Below the pieces are notes generated by a model, which saw nothing but the letters and a program-made list of their open reading frames with translations, ran no database searches and was not told the origin of the DNA. From Daldinia sp. FL1419 (taxonomy: Eukaryota; Ascomycota; Sordariomycetes; Xylariales; Hypoxylaceae), in NCBI GenBank assembly GCA_025201765.1, contig MU623509.1, forward strand, positions 1 through 63,372: DNA of 63,372 nt, read 5' to 3'. This document shows positions 38,601-51,300 of the stretch, in pieces. The translations under genes were made by a program, and so were the position numbers. Position 1 is the stretch's first letter; the number at the start of each line of letters is the position of its first letter.

Positions 38601-41600
38601 CTTCAGAAAGATCAAAGTCATCCATCCCAGCGACGGGCTCGCGACCGTGGCCTTCAAGGAATACAGGCGGCGGACGTCTATCAGGGAAAGTCTGCGCAAA
38701 GCTGAAGATAAGCGTCCCTACAAGAATGTCTAGCACCTCGGTTCGGAAGCTGTCATTGCTCGAGCCTAAGAGGAGAGTTGTTGCTTCAGCGTCAACGACA
38801 GATAGGTTTAGCGCTGCATCCTTGAAGAACACCTCGCCAGGTTTCACGCCCCAGTAGTCAAAGTTTGCTGGAGTAATATCAAATGGCAGGACGGTTTCTG
38901 GGTTGAGCTTCTCACCCTCCTCGCGTTGCAGGCGAGACCATGCTTGGAAAGAGAGCTGAATTGGCGGTAGATGCGTAACACCCGATAGGTATTGACTTAG
39001 CTCGTGCCAAATAATACGCCAAGATACAAGGTCCATTACGACGTGGTGTGCACTCATGAGGAGCGTCTGCGCTTCGTTAGGGCTATTAAAGACGTCTACG
39101 GCAAAGACGGGGCCATTTTCGAGGTCCAAACCTGCTTGTCGCTCCCGCACCACATTTTCAGTAGACGAACGGTCTATAAAATCGTGCTCTTTGAGGAGAA
39201 ACGCGTTAGGCCCGGCCAGTGCAATATACTGCTCCCAGACAGATTCCCCAGCGCGTTTACGGAAGCGAGCGCGGAGCATACTATGGCGAGTAGTGAGAGC
39301 TAGGAGCGCCTCGAGCAACTCCTGGTGAGTGGTATGCCTAACCAACTTGACAATGAAACTAAGAGTATAGTGGTTAACACCTTGCGGATTGTTATCAAAG
39401 AATATTTGCTGGATAGGCGTTAAAGACCAAGCTATGCTCTCATCAGTTTGCGCACTGTCCAAGTTCACCTTTTCTTGGACAGGCTTGCTTGATCGAGCCA
39501 AAAGCCGAACCGTTTGAAGCTTCAGGATGTCGGCAACTTTAATAGAGATATTTTGCGAGCGCGAACGAGATACAACTTGCATAGCGGTGATAGAGTCGCC
39601 ACCTAGACGCGTGAATGCCGAGTCCAGGCTAATGCTCCGAATAGGGAGATTCAGAACTTCGCTCCAAACTTGACGGATCTTGGCCTCCAATTCAGAAACT
39701 TCCTCTTTCTCCTCTAGGATTGGTTGGGCATTCAATTGTTGCCAATATAGCTTCGCACCGCTTTCACGTAGACGCCGACGGTCAACCTTTCCAGTAGGCG
39801 TCATTGGTACTTCTTCAACGGGAAGAAAAGCTGAGGGTATCATATAAGGTGGTACAAATTTAAATAGGCGGTCTTCAATGCCTACAAGAGCATCACGGAG
39901 GATCGGTCTCGCATCCTCTGCCGATACTCGTGAACTGACAGCCATGAAAAGGAAAGATACAAGCGTTGATACGTCGCCACCGTCGGGCTTGATAACCTCG
40001 GCAAGAATCTGTACGTTCCTGGCCCTAGCTTCATCCGTCAAGGCGCGCTGAAGATTGTACTCAATCTCACCAAGCTCGACGCGCTGACCACGGATCTTGA
40101 CTTGGGAATCCTTGCGGCCCACGAACTCCAAGTTACCATCTGGCCTATAGCGAACGAGGTCGCCCGTCCGATAAAGACGTCCCCGGCGACCAGTGTGGCC
40201 TCTGATGCCGGATAGACTAGGGCAGCCACGCAGAAGCCATTCTGGGTTCTCGACGAATGTCCTGGCTGTTACCTCGGGATTGCGTAGGTATCCTTGGCCG
40301 ATTATAGGACCTTCAACCCACAGCTCTCCTATCTCTCCGATAGGCACAAGGTCGCTCCCATCCAATTTAGTAACCCATGTACAAGCGCCAAGGCCAGTGC
40401 CAATAGTTGGGTCATCGTCGTCGTTGGGGTCTGCCACAATTGCGGTACTGACAGTGGAGCACTCAGCAGGACCGTAGGCATTAATAACGGTTGAGTTTGT
40501 AGACAATTTCTTGATAAGAGCAGCCTTAAGTGGTTCTCCTCCAAAGTGGATGGTACGAAGACTGGTAGGGAGTTCGGAAGCTGGGAACCAAGCTACCGAG
40601 GGTGTGAGAACAGCGTAGTTAACTTGGTATTTACGAAGAGCCCCGGCCAGGTCTCCCTTCCTTTCTTCGTCTGAGGGAATACAAAGGCAGCCACCAACCA
40701 TGATTGAATGTATGAAGTTACACCAGGCAGCATCGAAGGCATATGAGGCGAAGTCAAAGACTCGATCGAATTCTCTAAAGTCTAGACCTTTCTGCTGAAT
40801 AGCAACAGCACTGGCGTAATTGGCGTGGCTAATAATAGCACCCTTTGGAGTACCCGTACTTCCTGACGTGAAGACTATGTACAACCAGGAAGAGGGACTG
40901 ACTGTTGGAAGAGATTTAGGTTCGGCGGCGGGCCAACCTTGACAGGAGGTATGTTCCAGAACGAATTGAGGACAATCCAGGTTCAAAGCTTTGGCTTGAT
41001 CTTCGCATGTCGGTGAAGTTAAAATAGCTGAGGGCTGAACAAGATCAACAATAGCCTGCTGCCGTTGAAGTGGAAGAGATGCGTCTAAGACGGTAGAGAC
41101 GCATCCAGCTTTCATAACCGCTAGTTGAGCAAGAGGGACCCATTTTGACTTTTCGATGAAAACGATTATAGTGCTATGGGGTTGGAGGCCGTGGTGATTG
41201 ATGACATGAGCTAAACGAGTCGATAAATCGTCTAGCTCATGATACGTAAATTCACCATCATGTGCCGAGACAGCTAAGAGGTCAGGATGTCGCCTTGCTC
41301 TCTCCATAAATGCTTCATGTATGCAAACATCGTCGACTCCTCGTGGGACCCGAGCATTCCAGGACCAGATATGATGAAGGTCTTGAACGGAAATAGCTTT
41401 CAAGTCAACAAGCGGTTTCTCCTCGTCATCAGAGAGACAAATTTGACGGACAATATATTCATATTGCCGTCTGAAGAGGTGAAGTGATAAAGCCTGGTCG
41501 GAGGGAGTGCCATGAGTGACTGCTCTCGTACAAATCTGGCCATCGTGTATGTAGCACTCAAGTAAGATTTCTCTTGGGCCAAGTTGATCTTGGGTGATAG

Positions 41601-42051
41601 AGATTAAAAACGTATATTCCCCCTCTCGCTCCTCACTAGATGTGCTAGCATCATCCGAGGGCGTTGCTCCAATGGCACTTAGGAGAGCATCCTCAAGCTT
41701 AGCCTTGACCCGGCTGGTAAGATCTCCAACTTGGGAGGTCCACTGGAAAGGGACATCAAGGGGGCCGGTGAATTCGCCCAATCCAGGGGCAAATATCCTC
41801 AGTTCAGCCGTACAACCATGAGATGAAAGCAGAATCGTCCAGGCTGTAAACGCTTTGACGGCCGCTGAGATCCCATAGCCAAGTTCTGAGATTTGAAGAT
41901 CGAATATGACTTTCCTCTCATGTCTATTGGATTTTAAGAACAAAGAGTAGTCCGGAGAGGGAAGGCTCGGTATTGAGCGCACGGACACGTTGATGCCATT
42001 TTTAAGAGAGCTATGGCTAGCAAATACGGAGTTGGTTGGAGAGATAATCAT
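29619..42051 (-). CDS. Three-module nonribosomal peptide synthetase with terminal CT domain
   Basis: A giant cytosolic enzyme, about 4126 residues, that activates and joins three amino or carboxylic acids. Two minus-strand exons, 42051-36952 and 36899-29619, are joined by a 52-nt intron in phase 0 inside the first C domain. Splicing restores DPHE|YDLVL; otherwise a stop follows. Domains: partial C (1-225); A1 (about 235-740, FTSGSTG at 394); T1 (Ser820); epimerase E1 (HHVVMDLVSW at 1002); C1 (THALMDA at 1472, acceptor motif slightly altered); partial C without HHxxxDG (about 1740-2010); A2 (FTSGSTG at 2179); T2 (Ser2585); C2 (HHSLYDG at 2772); A3 (FTSGSTG at 3235); T3 (Ser3650); terminal CT (SHAVYDG, His3856). 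All three A10 lysines (TGK/SGK) are present. There is no thioesterase or reductase, so CT-mediated cyclisation is likely. The start ATG has an ACCATGA context. Confidence 0.95.
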
Positions 42052-43089
42052 GGTTATGAACAGCCATGCCTTCGTCCAAGTTCCTTACAATAATTGCAGC
42101 GAACAAGAGATGTCTACGACAGGAGTAAGGTCTTATAAGCTTATCCCATTGCTTCCGGAGACCCGCCCCGCCATAGGGATAGCTCCCCACTATGCTACAG
42201 CCTGAGTACCTCCTACCTACCTGGCTCCCTGGTACTTACTTCCTACAAGCTTGCAAGAAGTGAATAGTTCACCTCTACCTGTGGCATACCATTATACCAT
42301 GTAGACTTAATTTTTTTATAAACCTAAGAATTGATCTATACGACTATACGACACCACTAAAACAAATACCTAGAATTACATCCAAATCATCCGTTATTAC
42401 TTTTTTGATTAATCACTTATAACATTATTATCTAGTTTTTTTATGTTTATTTAAAAATTGCTATAAGTGAGTTGCATTTCTGACTATAATCGGCAGTTGT
42501 CGTCTTTTAGCATAGCAAGGGCTGGTTCGCCAAGCGCGAACTGGAAATCTAACCCCGGGGGTGATCCTAGAGTCTGTTCAGGGGGCATAAAAAGAAACTA
42601 CCAGCCAGCCTCGCGCAGGGGCTATCAAGGATCGCACCGGGGTTTCTTCCAATCATACTCGAGCTCCTCCACGTATTTTGAATCCCCAATGGCGTTTACT
42701 TCGTCTAGGCCCTAGGTGAGGTTAGTTCGTGCCTTGAAAGATAAGGCAAGATGGGATGCCGTTGTCAAATTGCGGGTTCCCAAGCCCAAAGAAGTTAGTT
42801 GACATCAGGGTCACTGTGGCACGGCACGAGTCACTGCAGGAGGAGATATTCCAGAAAACACATGGGTTTCTTGGAAAAAACGAAACAAAACTAGACCAGC
42901 ACTTGACCTTGAGGACTCCCATTTCTTTAGTGCCTCCTTTAGTTTGAATTCCATAGCTAATTTTAATGGGCAAGATCCTTTTGGCTTGTATAAATCTTGC
43001 TCTAACTTACACTTTTTCGTTCTTCCTATTTCTACCACTCCTGTCTTCACCTCCTTTCTTCAACGACAACGATACTAAAAGCGGACGCC
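42052..43089. promoter_or_regulatory. Shared divergent promoter, NRPS / MFS-B
   Basis: A 1.04-kb region between the NRPS start (minus) and the MFS-B start (plus), so both genes probably share control elements. It includes TTCCGGAGACC near 42153 and CTTATAAG near 42132, about 85 nt upstream of the NRPS ATG. No coding frame is supported. Confidence 0.6.
42989..42994 (+). promoter_or_regulatory. TATA-like box of MFS-B
   Basis: TATAAA about 95 nt before the MFS-B start codon, followed by a pyrimidine-rich stretch typical of fungal transcription starts. Confidence 0.4.
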
Positions 43090-44815
43090 ATGGCGTCCAC
43101 GCAGCCCGGTACCGGTCGGTCCAGTACCGTCGGCGTCAATACCAGTAGCGAAAGTGTCAGTAGAGTCAGTATCAGTAGTGCGCCAACGCCTATGCTGGAA
43201 AATACTGCGTGTCCTGCAGTAGCGTCAAGTGAGCCTGTGACCAATTCCACGTCGAAGGGAAAGAAGGTAGTAACCGATGGGTCCCAAGCAGAAGCAGTCC
43301 CCGCCGCTGCAGACTTGGAAGATACTGACCCCAGACTGCCCCAAAACTGGTCCCGGATGCGGAGGTGGCTCATCATAATCGTGTTGTCCCTGATGTCCTT
43401 GATGGTGTACGTTCTAGACGTCCTCGTGATAGTGATTGCAAGGCGTACTAATGCCAAATCCCTAGTTCTATGTCTCTCGTCATCAACGCTCCTGCAAGCA
43501 CGTCTATCGAGAAGGAATTCAACAATTACGACAATTTTCTTTCGATCTTCTACATCACGGTTCCTAATCTGGGTCAAGTCGTATCCGCATTCTATGTTGG
43601 CCCCTTATCTGAACGCTTCGGGCGTATACCCATCCTTCACCTCTTCAATGTCTTGTTTCTCATCTTCACCATGGTCGCAGGATTCAGCAATAGCTTTAGC
43701 ATGATTATTGCCTTCAGGTTTTTAGGTGGCGCGTCGATTGCCTCTATTGGCCTGAACCCCTCTATCACAGGTGATCTCTTCCCTATCCACGAGCGTGGAT
43801 CCGCCATGTCAATAACCAGTCTCATCCCTATCCTTGGTAGCGCCGTGGGTCCGATTGCCGGGGGATACATCACCCAGTACCTCAGTTGGCGCTGGACATT
43901 CTGGATCATGGCCATCCTCACGGCGGCTCTGATGCCTATCCTGGTAATCGTGATGAGAGAATCGTATGTGCCGGTAATACGCCGCAGAGCACTCAAGAAG
44001 GCTAGACTTAATGAAGAAAAAGTAAAGTCGCCACCGAAATACTTCAGGGGATGGAACATGACAACGGTCAAGGCGCTTTCTCTGCTTGTGGTCCGGCCCT
44101 TCGTCATCTTGGGAAGTTCCCGTATTGCTGTGCTTATGGCGGTGTATATCGGAGTCATATTTGGTTACCTATCTCTTCTAGCTTCCACAAACGCCACCGT
44201 GTTTCAAGAAGTCTATGGATTCTCCGAGAGTGAGTCCGGTCTGATCTACATAGCTACAAGTAAGTCTATAAATCTTATCCCGATTCCGAGAATGATCTAA
44301 CCATCGTAGCTATCGGTACAATTAGCGGAATGATCATGTGCCGCTTCACCCTCGATTTCTTCTTGTTGCGTGGCTTTTCGATGAAAAAGCCAGACGCAAA
44401 TGCCATACCGCGTCCTGAAAATCGACTGATTCCCACCATTCCTGCTATGGTAGCTTTCCCTGCCGGTCTCCTGATTTATGGCTGGTCTCTTGAAAAGCGG
44501 CTCCACTGGGTTGTCCCTGCCCTCGCCACGGTACTATACGGGTTTTCTTTATCTAGTAGCGTTACACCGATCATGAATTATCTCGTCGACATTTTCGGTG
44601 ATCGCTCGGCCTCAGCTGTGGCGGCCTGTCTTCCTTTACGTTACATAGGCGGAGCTTTCTTACCAGTGGCTGCTCCATACCTTTATGATAGACTTGGCTA
44701 TGGGTGGGCCAACACATTACTGGCATTTATATTAATCGCTGTTGTGCCCGTAATATTTTTAGCTATCGTACGACCACAGAAAGTAGGGGTACCGACAAGA
44801 GTCTCACCGAGTTAA
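43090..44815 (+). CDS. MFS transporter, DHA1 multidrug family (MFS-B)
   Basis: A 12-helix proton antiporter, 538 residues, divergent from the NRPS and so a prime candidate for export of its product. Three exons: 43090-43406, 43466-44259 and 44310-44815, with introns of 59 and 50 nt; the first has a textbook branch point TACTAAT. The hydrophilic, serine-rich N-terminus of about 90 residues ends at the first membrane helix RMRRWLIIIVLSLM. Splicing joins it to VSMSLVINAPASTSIEKEF, the conserved loop of DHA1 exporters. Motif A is GPLSERFGRIPIL. GSAVGPIAGGYI matches antiporter motif C. The loop after TM6 is basic (RRRALKKARLNEEK). The C-terminal tail is short. Confidence 0.9.
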
Positions 44816-44876
44816 CATGTCCTATGTAATGGAATATCATTAGGTAGAATTTTGATACTAGATCACCGTTTGCGGA

Positions 44877-44879
<3 letters not shown>

Positions 44880-44907
<28 letters not shown>
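44880..44907. repeat. Homopolymer T(28)
   Basis: An uninterrupted run of 28 T residues about 65 nt after the MFS-B stop codon. On the minus strand it would be poly(A), so it could be the tail of a retroposed sequence, or just a slippage-prone tract. Confidence 0.8.
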
Positions 44908-46546
44908 CCTTTGAGCATGGATGCGGGTTTATGGCAACGGATGAACACATAAACACATTGGTTTAGTTGGTATACGACGTACAATACTGTAGAGATTTGA
45001 AGATCCATTCCTAGGTTGCCCTACACCTGGTGTATGTAAATAGGTATATAACTGGGTACTTACATATTGGCTGGACTGCTATCATAGGAATAACTTATCC
45101 AATGGCATTTGGACACCCCCCCGCCGGAACTAATTCGTTAGATTTCCAAGTTATAAATCGCCAAGTAGGCTGAATGGCGATCTTATACCAATAGTAATGA
45201 GAAAGCTAGGCGCTGACGTAGAAACAACCCGAGGTAGACAAAGGATTGCATCAAAATTACATAACCAAATCTTTAATATATTACGTCCTACCAATAATAC
45301 GCCAGCACAATAAAGGCACTTGAATAGCTACCTAAGGAATCAGGAAGCCAAGTTCTCAGCTCGGGATGAGCTAAGCAAGACTAGAATCCTGTATTTATAG
45401 TAAAGCCTTAGTATACCTTCTCCAACCACGTTGCTTGTGACATTGTATAAAATATAACCTCTTCGAGACATACAATTCCAAATGTTTTCAGCTCAGCTAA
45501 GCTAATTCCTGTATTTAACACGGGTAGGATTTTATACGCATGACAAATAAATCAAAGGTCTGAGAGTAGAACCACTAGGGTCAAGCAAACATCTTACGAT
45601 CTCCAACCAGCATCGTTTTCTCCAACTCCTCCGTTAGGCTATTCAAACCTCGCCAAGGTTGGATAGGAGTCATAGAGGGTGCATAAGTAGAAAATGAGAT
45701 TATCTTTTGTCTGTGTAACCTGACGTATGTATAAGTTGCTTTAGTGCGGGTGATATTATACGCCCAGTATATACCTAGGTAGGTATTTAATGTAAATAAT
45801 AAGAGATTTCTATTACCTTAGTGAATATTTATTACATAATAACAACAAACGGGATAACTAAGCTGACTACCTACCTACATACATACCAAGGTACCTACAG
45901 CTATAGAGGGTCACTAGGGGTATATGGTCATAGCGATCTAATCGATTCGGGCAGGTCGCGTTAGTTGCTAGCGCAAAACAAGCCTTGTATAACGTGCTCA
46001 ACGTCACGATGTAAGAGCGTCTATACTTATGTGCTTATGTGGCGCATAATATTAGCCTTTACTCAAGCTTCGTTACCTTGGCGTAGTCAATACCTAGGAG
46101 GTACCTAAGGTAGTTAAGCTTTTTGACTCCCCTTGCCTTTTCTTAACTTCTAGAATAATGGAGTCTTGATCCCTGTATAGCATGCTATGCTAGGATAATT
46201 GGTAGGTATGCATGCATTGCAACATCAGCTACCTAGATTGCCTACCTGGATATGAAATACGCAACGATAATTGCAACCATTTTCGGTAAATATATTTGTT
46301 CCACTCATCTATCCTGCCTTTACCATGTTAGCATATTAGTCCGTGAAGCAATAAGATGGCGCAATAATGTCTACTACGCCTTGAAAGCCGTTACTAATGT
46401 TTCAAGATATGATGCAATAGCGCGCTAGTCTACCTTGGAAGTACTTAATATTATGCTGTGCCGCAGCGCGTATTCGAGTCCTGCCCAAGAAGTAGTTACT
46501 TTGTGCTTTGATGCAACCTGCAGAGCGACAAAGCAGACTGCTTACA

Positions 46547-46570
46547 TAGGTACCTAGGTACCTAGATACC
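46547..46570. repeat. Palindromic TAGGTACC short repeat
   Basis: Overlapping AGGTACCT and CCTAGG palindromes. One of several such runs between about 45.7 and 55.5 kb. Confidence 0.6.
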
Positions 46571-48353
46571 CATGTATGTAACCGCCGCTACCCCGCTCTA
46601 CTTCGCTGGAGGATAGATATAAGCGGAGTTCAGAAAATAATCATTCTTATTCCGATTGGCCTAAAAATAAGGCTTCTTCAGCTGACCTTAGTGGAGCTTC
46701 CCCGCACTATCTTTCTGATCTTTGACCATTCATTTGCGGGTTGGAGAACCGATGGTTTAACCAACTTTCCTACGTTAGCGGGCGGTTGAGCGACCGGCAT
46801 TAGTAGCCCCCCGAAATTCGCAGATTAGTAAGTTAAAGAAGCGAGAGAAAAGTGGACCAAGGTAAGATCGGCCCGTGCCGGCTCAAGAAGGTGCGCATCC
46901 CATTTACGTAGTAAAAGCTTAGAAGGCTTTAACTATTTGACTAGGTAGCCTGGGTAGTCACTTAAGGAGGCTTGTTTTGATGTATGCCAAGCCAATCGCC
47001 ATATATACGTCGAACACGGGGAGCAATGAACGCTTATTTACTGGCCAGTTATTAGTCCGGCGTAATTGAGCAAACTAGAACTAAAATTTAGACCGACACA
47101 TCCCCAAGAGTCCGGGACGACAATAAAGTAAGCTTAATACTTTTTGACCAATAATTTCAAATACGATATGTATAATGTAGTTGAATTAATGAGTACCTAG
47201 GTACCTAAGACGTTTAGGGCCGGGCCGAATACGTTCTGCTCTCGTCTTTGGCCACCAGTACGCTATGAGCCCCCCACTTATGAAGACATCGGAGTCGACT
47301 CTAATCAAAGTGCTTTAATTTATGTACCCCTTTACCACGATTTATACGGGTGAGTACCTGTATTATAAAGTTTCTTACTTCATATTATATGCTTATATGT
47401 TAGCGCCAAAATAAACGAGATGTAAATAACTTCACATTAATAACAATCCACGAATAACATTATAAATTAGTGAAAACCTCTTACAGGCTTTGTGATAAAT
47501 GACACTATTAACCTCGGTTAGCTATGCCTACGTGTTTCTTAGGTAGTATACCTACCTAGGTAGATATTTAATTGTGGAAACGGTTAATCCATAAGGCATA
47601 AAACAACAAGATTTGATATCCCCAGTCCGCTAAGGTGAGAAATGTTCTAATACCCCAGATGATATCCTGGATAATATTCTAGATCCTAGAGGATTCCATT
47701 TACCGTAGGGGTGAATTCAATATATACACCCCTCCCTGGGCGCGTATCACGTTGGAGCTAGCAAAAGTCATCGTAAAACTGGTTACCGGAGATTATAGCT
47801 CAGACAAAATGGTACTGGCTAAGTTACAAACTAGAATTCGCACGAGGAGTTCCCCTGTCAGACGAAGATCCTCTCTAACAAGATCAAGGGGTCTGATAAC
47901 ACACCGCTCCTTACTTACGAGCTGAATGCCCTCAAAATTTGGCAATCACTAATGTAATGCAACTGCTACATGTCGCACAATGCCCTATCCCTTTCAAAGT
48001 ATTCCTTCTTCAACCCTGTAATCGTTTGTCTTAGTTATATAGCATTACTAGCGCGGAATCTGACGCATTTGTAATGCGCGTACATGTTGCATCGGGAGGA
48101 GCCTAGGCCCTGTGATGCTTTCTTGGATGAAAGTGATGCTATTCGTGTATGCGTCTAGGAAGAGGAACAGGTTAGAGAAGACTCGGCTATCCTCCGTTGT
48201 CGGTAAAGGTCAGCAACGTTCAATATAGGATCCTGATAGGGTCCCTCGTAGTTTTCGATGATTCTATAGAACCGTTCACAAATCTTACGCCTTCGTAGTA
48301 TTAGCAAGTTACCACTCGCTACTAGGTCAAAGACTCGTACCACATTTTCAAAC

Positions 48354-51300
48354 ATGTCATTCCTGCCCCAGTATGTGCCATTCCACACTACAAACACAAA
48401 TACTTAGTTACGAAGCTTCAGATTGTTAACTCGTAGATGAAACAGCGACAAGATTCTTATAGCAAACCGTGGCGAGATAGCCGTGCGCATTGCTCGAGCT
48501 GCGCGGGAGCTTTCTCTTTCGTCGATTGCTATATACGCCCACGAAGATCGTTATTCGGATCACTACCGAGGTAAGTACGGATTTAAACCGCCAAAAACTT
48601 GATCTCTTGGCTTTTATATAGGATTTCCTAATGCTGACCTAACGGGGCGCAGCTGCGGATGAGGCCTATCTCCTGGGTGAAGCGGGTGAACTTGGGCCAC
48701 GGTGAGTATAATTGTCTATCTGGTAAAACGCTTTACTAAAGTTAATCGACTAATCGCTTGACATTAGGGGCGCATACTTGGATATCGAGCGAATATTGCA
48801 AGTTGCAAAGAAGCATGGAGCTAACTTGATGTGATTTAAGGCCTTGATCTTGCTGTCAAGTAAGAAGATATGATCGCTAATTTATAATCCAAGACATCCG
48901 GGATACGGATTTCTAGCTGAAGACTCGAACTTTGCGCGTGCAATTGAGAAAGCCGGTCTTACATGTAAGCCCGAATAAGAATGCGTGCTATGAACCAAAA
49001 AGGTCCCGAAATATCTAATACTTTAGAATTTAGTTATTGGACCACCCGCCGACGTTCTCGACGGATTCGGAAATAAGATATCAGCTCGGAAACTCGCGAC
49101 GGAGTGCGATGTCCCCACAATTCCGGGCTTAAACCATCCCGTTTCGGAGCTCTCGGAGATAGAAGACTTCGTTTCCAAGTAAGCGAACCATCATCCAAGC
49201 TTTGCAGAAAGAAAGACAATAAATAGGTAACCCTGGTTAATTTAGACATGGATTTCCCGTGATAATTAAAGCATCGCATGGCGGTACGTTATTCCACATC
49301 TCTTCCCATTATGCAATTCCCGCTAACCATGAATTTGAATAGGCGGTGGCCGCGGACAGCGGATACTCTACGGAGACCCTTCTGAAGATATAGCGAATAT
49401 CCTGTCCGAAGCGCGTTCCGAAGCCAAAGATTCATTTGGCGTCGACGCGGTTTTCGTGGAAAAGTTCCTACCTAGGCCAAAACACATCGAAGTCCAAATC
49501 CTGGCCGACAAGCATGGAAATGTCGCCCAACTTCTCGAACGAGACTGCACAATTCAGAGGAAACATCAAAAGATTATTGAATTTGCCCCGGCCGTATCCG
49601 TACCCAAGGAAACGCGGCAAAAAATGCACGACGCGGCCGTGAGACTAGCGAAACACGTCAAATACGGTAACTACCTAGTTATATATAAACGAAGCCAAAT
49701 AATAGGAAAATCGAGAAATTATACTAATATTTGGTTAATTAGAAAATGCCGCGACAGTCGAGTTCTTAGTGCAAGATGACGAGTTTTATTTCATCGAAGT
49801 CAATCCGCGAATGTAAGCAATCACCCCTTAACGCGCGCACAGGCCAATAGCACTAAACATAGTATCACATTGTGAAGTCAGGTGGAGCATACGGTAACAG
49901 AGCAGATACTCAACGTCGACCTGGTCCAAGCGCAAATACGCATTGCGCGGGGCGCATCGCTTACAGATCTTCTCTTAGGTATCGACTTGGCCCCCGAAAC
50001 ACGCAGCGTTGCTATCCAATGTCGTATTACATCAGAACAACCTTCGCTCGGTATGTAAAATACGATGATTACCTCTTTTAAGTTTAAGAAGCATCGGGTT
50101 AATCGTAGGTAACTATATTTAGGTTTTGCTCCAAGTTGCGGGACAATCACTCACGTTCAGCTTCCTGGTGGACCTGGGGTTAGGATCGACGGGTATAATT
50201 TATTTGCGGGTGCTGAAGTAACCCCGCATTACGACCCCTTGCTTTTTAAGTGCATCGTCCAAGCAAATGACTTGCATGCTGCAAGTGCTAAAATGCTTGG
50301 TGCCTTGAGCGCCACCCAAATCGCCGGCGTAGAGACAAATATAGACCTTCTGCGACGCATCCTGCAGGACCCACGATTTGTTAAGCAGGAATTCTTTACG
50401 CGATCACTAGACAGCGACGTCATTTTAACTAAGCCTACGGAACAAAATGAAGACCCAAGCGATCAAAAGCTTATCTCATTTTTGGCTGAAAGTTTGATTA
50501 ATGGAACACAAATCCAGGGCCAAATTGTAAGGACTCATACCAATGTTTTTTTTCGGATTGCGATATATAGCAAGGCTCAATACTCACAAATATACAGGGC
50601 AAACCAGAATCTCTACAAGAGATTGAACTACCTATATTGAAAGAAAGCAACCCACGAAAGCTTCTTCACAATAACGTACGCCACTCTGATGGATGGCGCA
50701 GCGTTCTCCTAGCTGAAGGCCCAAAGGCCTTCGCTCAACAAGTCCGGAGACACCCGCGTATTCTCCTGTCGGATACAACATGGCGAGATGCTCAGCAATC
50801 GCTCCTAGCAACGCGTGTCCGTACCGTTGATTTTGCGAGAATTGCACCAGCTACGAACGTTGCGTACCGGCAAGCCTACAGTCTCGAATGCTGGGGCGGA
50901 GCAACATTCGACGTCGCGTTGAGATTCCTACACGAAGATCCGTGGAAGCGACTGGTGAGAAATTCACATCCCTGTTCCCTCCTCGTAAACAATTTGGACG
51001 AACGAAGGAATTCTAATTAAATCATAGGCTACCCTTCGTAAACTTGTGCCAGATGTACCGTTTCAGATGCTACTGCGAAGTGTTAGCGGTCTTGCTTATT
51101 CTGCGTAAGTCACCCGGTTTTAGTAACAAAGCCAGTTGCTCATGCGCATGCATTAGGGTCCCGCACAACTTTCTAGAGTATTTTGCTTCTCAGGCCGTGG
51201 AAAATGGGATAGACATCATCCGGGTCTTTGACGGGTTGAACGATGTGGCCAATCTGACAGTCGCCATCGACGCGTGTTTGCGCGCCGGTGCGGTAGTTGA

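Larger units (their letters stand above)
44816..48353. other. Long gene-free region, MFS-B to carboxylase
   Basis: About 3.5 kb with no supported gene. It contains a 28-nt T run at 44880-44907 and many copies of CCTAGGTA/TACCTA-type words (about 45775, 46547-46570, 47193 and 47553). A minus-strand frame at 48155-48397 overlaps the first exon of the next gene and resembles nothing known. The last few hundred bases should hold the carboxylase promoter. Confidence 0.55.

Noticed and set aside
48155..48397. Minus-strand 80-codon frame overlapping the first carboxylase exon
   Set aside because: No family similarity, and it lies over the promoter and a 17-nt exon that splices perfectly into the carboxylase frame.
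48780..48900. Apparent premature stop in the biotin carboxylase domain (pseudogene idea)
   Set aside because: A 63-nt intron with a CGCTAAT branch point removes the stop and restores GANLIHPGYGFLAE.
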